The position numbers and the translations under genes were made by a program. Positions 28,776 to 33,461 of a DNA stretch of 33,461 bases are shown here, piece after piece (the stretch's first letter is position 1; each line of letters starts with the position of its first letter). Below the pieces are notes generated by a model, which did no database searches, was not told the DNA's origin, and saw only the letters and a list, made by a program, of their open reading frames with translations. Source of the DNA: Syntrophaceae bacterium UBA2208 (GTDB taxonomy: Bacteria > Desulfobacterota > BSN033 > UBA1163). Where the stretch lies: NCBI GenBank assembly GCA_002327885.1, contig DCUS01000048.1:1-33461 (forward strand). The letters are read 5' to 3'.

Positions 28776-31700
28776 ATGTTCCTTTCAGATACTTCTGTTA
28801 AGCGGCCTGTCTTTGCAACCATCATCACCTTAGCTCTAATCTTTTTTGGGATCCTCGGATATCAAAGAATTGGGATTGACCTGTACCCCAAGGTTGATTT
28901 TCCTGTGGTGACCATCACCACCACCCTTTTCGGTGCCGCTCCAGAGGTAATGGATACCGATATTACCGACCCGATCGAAGAACAGGTGAATACCATCGAA
29001 GGGGTGAAGCATATCACTTCAACGAGTGGTTATGGTTTCTCTCAGATTGTTGTGGAGTTTGAACTCTACCGCAATGTTGACTCGGTCGTTCAAGATGTGA
29101 GGGCGAAGGTCGATCTGGCAAAGCGAAATTTACCCACCGATATTGACCCTCCCATTATCGATAAGATCGATATCAATGCTATTCCCATCCTCTGGCTTTC
29201 CATGCGAGGCAATCTGTCTCTGCAAAAATTGGGGATGCTTGCCGACGAAGTTCTAAGGCCTCAGCTGGAGTCCATCAAAGGAGTCGGGACGATCAACTTG
29301 GATGGATATGCGAAGAGGGAGATCCGAGTCTGGCTCGATGGGAAAAAGTTGGAGGCTCACCGCTTGGCCTCCAATGATATTGCCAAGGCGCTCCTTGCAA
29401 AAAATATTGAGCTTCCAGGGGGAATCATTGAAAGTGTTGATCGGGAATTTACGGTCAGAAATTTGGGCCAACTCGAGAACATTGAGGCATTTAACCATTT
29501 AATCATTACCTATCGGAACGGGGCCCCCGTTCGTTTGAAGGATGTCGGATGGACAGAAGACGGGACGGAACCCATACGGTCCATGGCCCGGTTTAATAGG
29601 GTTCCCTCTATCGGATTGAGCATCGTTCCAAGATCCGGAGCGAATGTGGTGGAGGTGGCCCAGGGAGTCAAGGCGAAGCTTAACGAGATTCAAAAGACCC
29701 TTCCGGAAGGGGTGGATATCGGGATCTCTTTTGATTCCTCAAAATTTATAGAAGAAGCGATCTCCGATGTCCAGTATGATGTTCTGATCGGCGGCCTGCT
29801 TGCGGCGGGAGTGATGTTTATCTTTCTCCTGAGCATCCGGAGTACCGTCATCACGGCGATCGCCATTCCGGCCTCATTGATCACCAGTTTCGGGATAATG
29901 TATATCATGGGTTTTACCCGGAATTATATGACGATGCTTGCCCTTTCTATGATGGTTGGGGTGGTGATTGATGATGCGATTATCGTCCTTGAAAATACTT
30001 ACCGGCATATGGAAGAAGGGGCAGATCCCATCACCGCTGCAAGGGATGGGACCTCAGAGATCGCGTTTGCTGCCATGGCCGCCACCTTTTCCATTGCGGC
30101 GGTGTTCATCCCTGTTGCTTTTATGGGAGGGATCATCGGCCGATTCTTCTATCAGTTTGGAGTGACGGTGGCTGCCTCCGTGATCGCTTCTCTGGCGGTC
30201 GCCCTGATTCTCATTCCCATGCTCTGTTCACGCTACTTAAAGGTGGAATCCAAACATGGCAAGGTCTATCGCTTTTTTGACCAGTCCTATGAAAAACTTG
30301 AAAACCGATACCGGGGCGCTTTAACATTCTGTTTAAAACATCGAGGGCTCATTGTATTCATCGCGGTCTTAATTTTTGTGGGAAGTATCGGTCTCCTCTC
30401 CCTTTTAAAATCTGAATTTATTCCCAAATCAGACCAGAGTCGTTTTACGATCCGTATTGAGACTCCGACGGGATCCACATTGCATTACACCGATGATAAG
30501 ATGCAAAAAGTTGAAAACCTGGTCCTCAATATGCCAGAGACTCGAAGCATCTTTACTACCATTGGGGTAGGTGCCCAAAAAGAAGTGAACAAGGGGCTTC
30601 TTCTCGTCTCCCTGAAGGACCGGGGAGAACGAAAACGTTCCCAGCAGATGGTCATGGAGGGTCTCCGGGGAAAGATAAGAGAAATTCCAGGGTTCAAAGC
30701 CTATATCGAAGAGTTCCAGGACATTGCGGTCGGGGGGAGGAGAAGCGCTCCCCTCCAGTTAGATATTAAGGGGCCAGAGATGGAAGAGCTGGAGAAGCTC
30801 TCCAACCGGATGATGCAAGAGATGATGAGAAGCCCTGGCATCGTCGATATCAGTTCCGATCTTGAGCTGACCAAACCCGAGGTGAGGGTTCTGATTGACC
30901 GAAATAAGGCTTCTGATGTGGGAGTCGATATTCAAGAGATTTCTTCTGCCATCCTGCAAATGATCGGTGGGCAACAGGTATCAAAATTCAAGGACGCCGA
31001 GAGAGCAAAACGGTATGATGTGAGGGTCAGGTTGATTCGAGATCAACGGATGAATCCCAATGACATCTCCCAGATTACCATCCGAACGGCGAAAGGGGGT
31101 CTGATTAAACTGGCCCAGGTGGTGAAAGTAGAAGAAGGGATCAGCCCCAACTTGATCAACCGCAAGGATCGGCAGAGGAGTTCAACGATATACGCAGACA
31201 CGGCGGCGGGAAAATATTTAGGGGAAGCCCTTGCGGAAGTCGAGGCATTGGCAAAAAAAAATATCCCGACGGGTTATTCTTATAGTTTTTTCGGACATGC
31301 GGAAGCATTCAAGGAATCTTTTTATTATCTGATGATCGCTCTTGTCCAGGCGATCATCATCGTCTACATGGTTCTGGCATTACAGTTTAACAGTTTCCTC
31401 CATCCTTTAACGGTCATGCTTGCTTTGCCTTTAAGCACAGCGGGAGCCTTTGGGGCCCTTTATGTGACCGGTGATACACTCTCTATTATCAGCATGATTG
31501 GCATGATCACCCTGACCGCCCTGGTCGTCAAGAATTCGATTCTCCTGGTGAGTTACACAAATACCTTGAGGGAGAAAGGGATGGAGCGAAACCAGGCTGT
31601 CCTTCAAGCCTCCCCCGTAAGGCTTCGACCCATTTTGATGACAGCCGTGACGACCATGCTGGGCGTTCTTCCGGTGGCGCTCGGTTACAGCGCAGGAGGT

Positions 31701-31865
31701 GAGGTAAGAGCCGGAATGGGGAGAGCGACTTTCGGGGGGATGTTTGCTTCGACCCTCCTGACTCTCTTTATTGTCCCCGTTGTCTACACGCTGCTCGATG
31801 ATCTTCAGAAAAAAATTGAATCCCTTTTTATGAAAAAGAAAAAAAACAGTGTCATAAAGATTTGA
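28776..31865 (+). CDS. RND-family efflux pump (HAE1 type), inner membrane
   Basis: 1029 aa, full length for the family, with 12 membrane segments in the usual two sets (first segment about residues 11-29; TM2-6 about 335-490; second set about 850-1015). The proton-relay acidic pair is intact in MVGVVIDDAIIVLENTYRHM and the TM10 Lys in LVVKNSILLVSYTN. Porter/docking subdomain features include the N-terminal GAAPEVMDTDITDPIEEQVNTIEGVKHI. It uses proton flow to export drugs, detergents, lipids or metabolites through the TolC-like channel. The substrate is not predictable here. Upstream Shine-Dalgarno is weak and a REP-like element lies in the gap. Confidence 0.96.
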   Translation: MFLSDTSVKRPVFATIITLALIFFGILGYQRIGIDLYPKVDFPVVTITTTLFGAAPEVMDTDITDPIEEQVNTIEGVKHITSTSGYGFSQIVVEFELYRNVDSVVQDVRAKVDLAKRNLPTDIDPPIIDKIDINAIPILWLSMRGNLSLQKLGMLADEVLRPQLESIKGVGTINLDGYAKREIRVWLDGKKLEAHRLASNDIAKALLAKNIELPGGIIESVDREFTVRNLGQLENIEAFNHLIITYRNGAPVRLKDVGWTEDGTEPIRSMARFNRVPSIGLSIVPRSGANVVEVAQGVKAKLNEIQKTLPEGVDIGISFDSSKFIEEAISDVQYDVLIGGLLAAGVMFIFLLSIRSTVITAIAIPASLITSFGIMYIMGFTRNYMTMLALSMMVGVVIDDAIIVLENTYRHMEEGADPITAARDGTSEIAFAAMAATFSIAAVFIPVAFMGGIIGRFFYQFGVTVAASVIASLAVALILIPMLCSRYLKVESKHGKVYRFFDQSYEKLENRYRGALTFCLKHRGLIVFIAVLIFVGSIGLLSLLKSEFIPKSDQSRFTIRIETPTGSTLHYTDDKMQKVENLVLNMPETRSIFTTIGVGAQKEVNKGLLLVSLKDRGERKRSQQMVMEGLRGKIREIPGFKAYIEEFQDIAVGGRRSAPLQLDIKGPEMEELEKLSNRMMQEMMRSPGIVDISSDLELTKPEVRVLIDRNKASDVGVDIQEISSAILQMIGGQQVSKFKDAERAKRYDVRVRLIRDQRMNPNDISQITIRTAKGGLIKLAQVVKVEEGISPNLINRKDRQRSSTIYADTAAGKYLGEALAEVEALAKKNIPTGYSYSFFGHAEAFKESFYYLMIALVQAIIIVYMVLALQFNSFLHPLTVMLALPLSTAGAFGALYVTGDTLSIISMIGMITLTALVVKNSILLVSYTNTLREKGMERNQAVLQASPVRLRPILMTAVTTMLGVLPVALGYSAGGEVRAGMGRATFGGMFASTLLTLFIVPVVYTLLDDLQKKIESLFMKKKKNSVIKI

Positions 31866-32054
31866 TTCTAAACCCTTTCAATAGGACCCGGGACCCAACA
31901 CAGCCAATTTTATCCTGTGGATAATTTGTCAAGGGTGGTTAATCGGCATAAAGTTTGCAGCCTTTCATAATAATAAATTGAATCTTAATTTATAAAAATT
32001 TATTAATTTCAATAGATTGGGAAATTTATTGGAAATTTTGTACTTTTAAATTAA

Positions 32055-32083
32055 TTGACAGAAGTGACAAGTTATGATAAATT
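32055..32083 (+). promoter_or_regulatory. Promoter of the lytic transglycosylase gene
   Basis: TTGACA (32055-32060), a 17-bp spacer and TAAATT (32078-32083), about 35 bp before the ATG at 32118. Confidence 0.6.
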
Positions 32084-32117
32084 TTTAGCCAATTTTTGCA
32101 TATCGGATTTAAATTCA

Positions 32118-32714
32118 ATGAAACACATTATCATTTCAGGGATAATAGTTTGTCTTCTTTTTCTGAGCGCTCCCTCCTTTGCAGGGATATATCGATTTGT
32201 GGATGACAAAGGAGTCGTTCATTTTACCAATTGCCCGAAAGATCCAAAATTTAAACTTTACATTCGGGAGAGCAAGGAAGACATAGGGAATGACAACCGC
32301 TCTTCTTCTTTTTCATATATCAAAGATTCCAACCAGTATGACTCACTGATTTCCGAGTTATCTAATAAATATCAGGTGGATTTTGCCATGGTCAAAGCGA
32401 TTATTCGAGCCGAGTCGGGATTCAATCCATTTGCCGTCTCAAGAAAAGGGGCGAAAGGGCTGATGCAATTGATGCCCGAGACCGCAATGCGGATGAATGT
32501 TTCAAATGTCTTCAATCCAAGAGAAAATATTGAAGGAGGAGTGCGTTATTTCAAATATCTCCTTTCCCTTTTTAATGATGATCTTCGGCTCTCCTTAGCC
32601 GCCTATAATGCAGGGGAAAACGTAGTGGGTGAGTTACGTTCGATCCCACCTTATCGGGAAACGACGGATTATGTCAAAAAAGTATTAAGTTTTTATCAAT
32701 CCTATAGGCCTTAA
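32118..32714 (+). CDS. Lytic transglycosylase with N-terminal DUF4124
   Basis: 198 aa from ATG 32118, giving a signal peptide (MKHIIISGIIVCLLFLSAPSFA). DUF4124 follows (about 22-45, IYRFVDDKGVVHFTNCP). The SLT/goose-lysozyme-like domain occupies about 85-190: AIIRAESGFNPFAVSRKGAKG with the catalytic Glu in RAESGFNP, LMQLMPETAMRMNV, and AAYNAGENVV. It cuts peptidoglycan glycan strands with formation of 1,6-anhydro ends in the periplasm. Its own promoter is upstream. The TTG at 32055 is part of the -35 box and cannot be the start. Confidence 0.92.
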   Translation: MKHIIISGIIVCLLFLSAPSFAGIYRFVDDKGVVHFTNCPKDPKFKLYIRESKEDIGNDNRSSSFSYIKDSNQYDSLISELSNKYQVDFAMVKAIIRAESGFNPFAVSRKGAKGLMQLMPETAMRMNVSNVFNPRENIEGGVRYFKYLLSLFNDDLRLSLAAYNAGENVVGELRSIPPYRETTDYVKKVLSFYQSYRP

Positions 32715-32716
32715 CT

Positions 32717-32744
32717 ATTTTAAATTTTAGATTTTAAATTTTTT
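32717..32744. repeat. 7-bp tandem array (ATTTTAR)3 plus ATTTTTT
   Basis: Units ATTTTAA, ATTTTAG, ATTTTAA and ATTTTTT follow directly after the transglycosylase stop. A degenerate set (AATCTAT, AATCTGA, AATTTAA) lies at 32760-32780. Confidence 0.6.
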
Positions 32745-32795
32745 CCATTATCAACCTGCAATCTATAATCTGAAATTTAAATCAAATATCTCTTC

Positions 32796-33356
32796 ATGGA
32801 AAAACTCAACCGAGAACAGATACTGAGCCTTCCCAATGGGGTAACAATTCTTAGGATTCTGGCGATTCCTGTCATTCTGCTGCTGCTGAACCCGGGACGG
32901 GACTATCAAATCTTCACGGCATTCTTCTTCCTGGCGGCGGCGGTCACTGATTATTTAGACGGCTATTTGGCTCGGCGCAGGGGAGGGGTCACGACGCTCG
33001 GGAAATTTCTGGACCCCCTTGCCGATAAACTCTTGATCGTCACCGCTCTGATCGCACTGATTCCGACAAGAGGGATTCCGGTGTGGATGGTGGTGGTCAT
33101 CGTCGGGAGGGAAATCGCGGTAACCGGATTGAGAGGGATCGCTGCCTCGCAGGGGATCGTCATCGCGGCAAGCAATTTGGGTAAATACAAAACGGTCTTC
33201 GAAGTTGCCTCCATTTTCTGCCTGATCATGAAGGGGGGCTCCCCGCACATCAATTTCTACAACATCGGAATGGTGCTTTTATGGATCGCCATGGGACTGG
33301 CTCTCCTCTCCGGGTTCGAATACTTCAGGAAATTCCTCAGAGAGATTGTCATCTGA
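32796..33356 (+). CDS. pgsA: CDP-diacylglycerol-glycerol-3-phosphate 3-phosphatidyltransferase
   Basis: 186 aa, four to six membrane helices. The CDP-alcohol phosphotransferase signature is exact: DG-YL-AR-N8-G-N3-D-N3-D in DGYLARRRGGVTTLGKFLD and PLAD. It makes phosphatidylglycerol phosphate, the precursor of phosphatidylglycerol and cardiolipin, at the inner membrane. The N-terminus (LSLPNGVTILRILAIPVILLLL) is typical of PgsA. ATG 32796 has no clear Shine-Dalgarno. A 7-bp AT-rich array fills the gap before it. Confidence 0.94.
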   Translation: MEKLNREQILSLPNGVTILRILAIPVILLLLNPGRDYQIFTAFFFLAAAVTDYLDGYLARRRGGVTTLGKFLDPLADKLLIVTALIALIPTRGIPVWMVVVIVGREIAVTGLRGIAASQGIVIAASNLGKYKTVFEVASIFCLIMKGGSPHINFYNIGMVLLWIAMGLALLSGFEYFRKFLREIVI

Positions 33357-33394
33357 AGCAAAATGCCTGAAATGTCAGCGCTTGTTCTTGGGTC

Positions 33395-33423
33395 TTGACA
33401 TACAGTGCTAAATCTTGTAATTT
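33395..33423 (+). promoter_or_regulatory. tRNA promoter
   Basis: TTGACA (33395-33400), a 17-bp spacer and TAATTT (33418-33423), ending 17 bp before the tRNA. Confidence 0.65.
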
Positions 33424-33440
33424 TTAACCATAGCAGAAAA

Positions 33441-33461
33441 GCGGGAATAACTCAGCGGTAG
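33441..33461 (+). tRNA. tRNA-Gly (5' end only, cut by window edge)
   Basis: GCGGGAATAACTCAGCGGTA and the final G read as acceptor 5' strand, D-arm start and AGCGGTAG loop of a glycine tRNA, most like the GCC-anticodon species. Anticodon and 3' half are outside the window. Confidence 0.8.

Noticed and set aside
32055..32117. TTG at 32055 as a start for the transglycosylase
   Set aside because: It lies in the TTGACA -35 box, and the signal peptide begins at ATG 32118.
1..33461. CRISPR array, toxin-antitoxin, restriction or retron-type defence system
   Set aside because: No regularly spaced direct repeats, no reverse transcriptase, nuclease-methylase pair or small toxin pair was seen. The only repeats are short tandem arrays and dispersed palindromes.

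Overview
The window looks like ordinary chromosome from a Gram-negative, probably anaerobic bacterium, most likely a member of the former Deltaproteobacteria (Desulfobacterota). This is inferred from the gene mix: a DUF362 ferredoxin protein, an AmmeMemoRadiSam radical SAM enzyme, a solitary MinD/FlhG-type ATPase next to a degenerate J-domain/HTH protein, TolC and RND efflux genes, a heptosyltransferase-type glycosyltransferase, and dprA, topA and trmFO close together. Base composition is middling, with AT-rich intergenic stretches. I see no prophage, insertion sequence, CRISPR array or recognisable defence island.

Layout. 1-3.3 kb (+): comB-like phosphatase, flavin-binding PPOX protein, DUF362 ferredoxin protein, truA. 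3.3-4.4 kb (-): a shortened M23-type membrane coiled-coil protein and an unknown exported protein. 4.7-7.5 kb (+): a decayed remnant that resembles nicotinate phosphoribosyltransferase, amrS, a MinD/FlhG-like ATPase and a J-like/HTH protein. 7.6-10.7 kb (-): TlpA-like protein, thioredoxin, polyprenyl diphosphate synthase, TrmN6-like methyltransferase. 11.2-15.6 kb (+): LysM protein, dprA, topA. 15.6-17.0 kb (-): a radical SAM protein that separates topA from trmFO. 17.1-25.3 kb (+): trmFO, a DUF4325/winged-helix regulator, a GalT-family protein, an M23 peptidase, a lone receiver, a GT9 glycosyltransferase, an EF-Tu domain-2-like protein, an endonuclease Q-like repair nuclease and a PhoU-like protein. 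25.5-31.9 kb (+): a tetR-tolC-MFP-RND efflux operon behind two tandem operators. 32.1-33.5 kb (+): lytic transglycosylase, pgsA and the 5' end of a tRNA-Gly.

How they work together. Envelope construction is a recurring theme (LysM, M23, SLT, GT9, pgsA, polyprenyl synthase, RND efflux), mixed with nucleic-acid maintenance (DprA, TopA, EndoQ, TruA, TrmFO, TrmN6). Several promoters follow TTGACA, 16-18 bp, then a TA-rich -10 box. Two of them (polyprenyl synthase and trmFO) sit so close to the ATG that the mRNA may be leaderless.

Most interesting points: (1) the EndoQ-like nuclease ends in QLKLF, which looks like a bacterial beta-clamp-binding motif and would mirror the PCNA contact of archaeal EndoQ; (2) a GalT-family protein has HPHSH where the family has HxHxQ; (3) a DUF4325/winged-helix protein has a perfect inverted repeat over its probable transcription start; (4) at least four unrelated arrays with a 7-bp period sit at gene boundaries, one of them running through a stop codon; (5) a GC-rich palindromic repeat occurs three or four times and seems to have lengthened the comB product; (6) there is a shrunken, frameshifted gene remnant immediately before amrS. 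No single obviously new multi-gene system was found.
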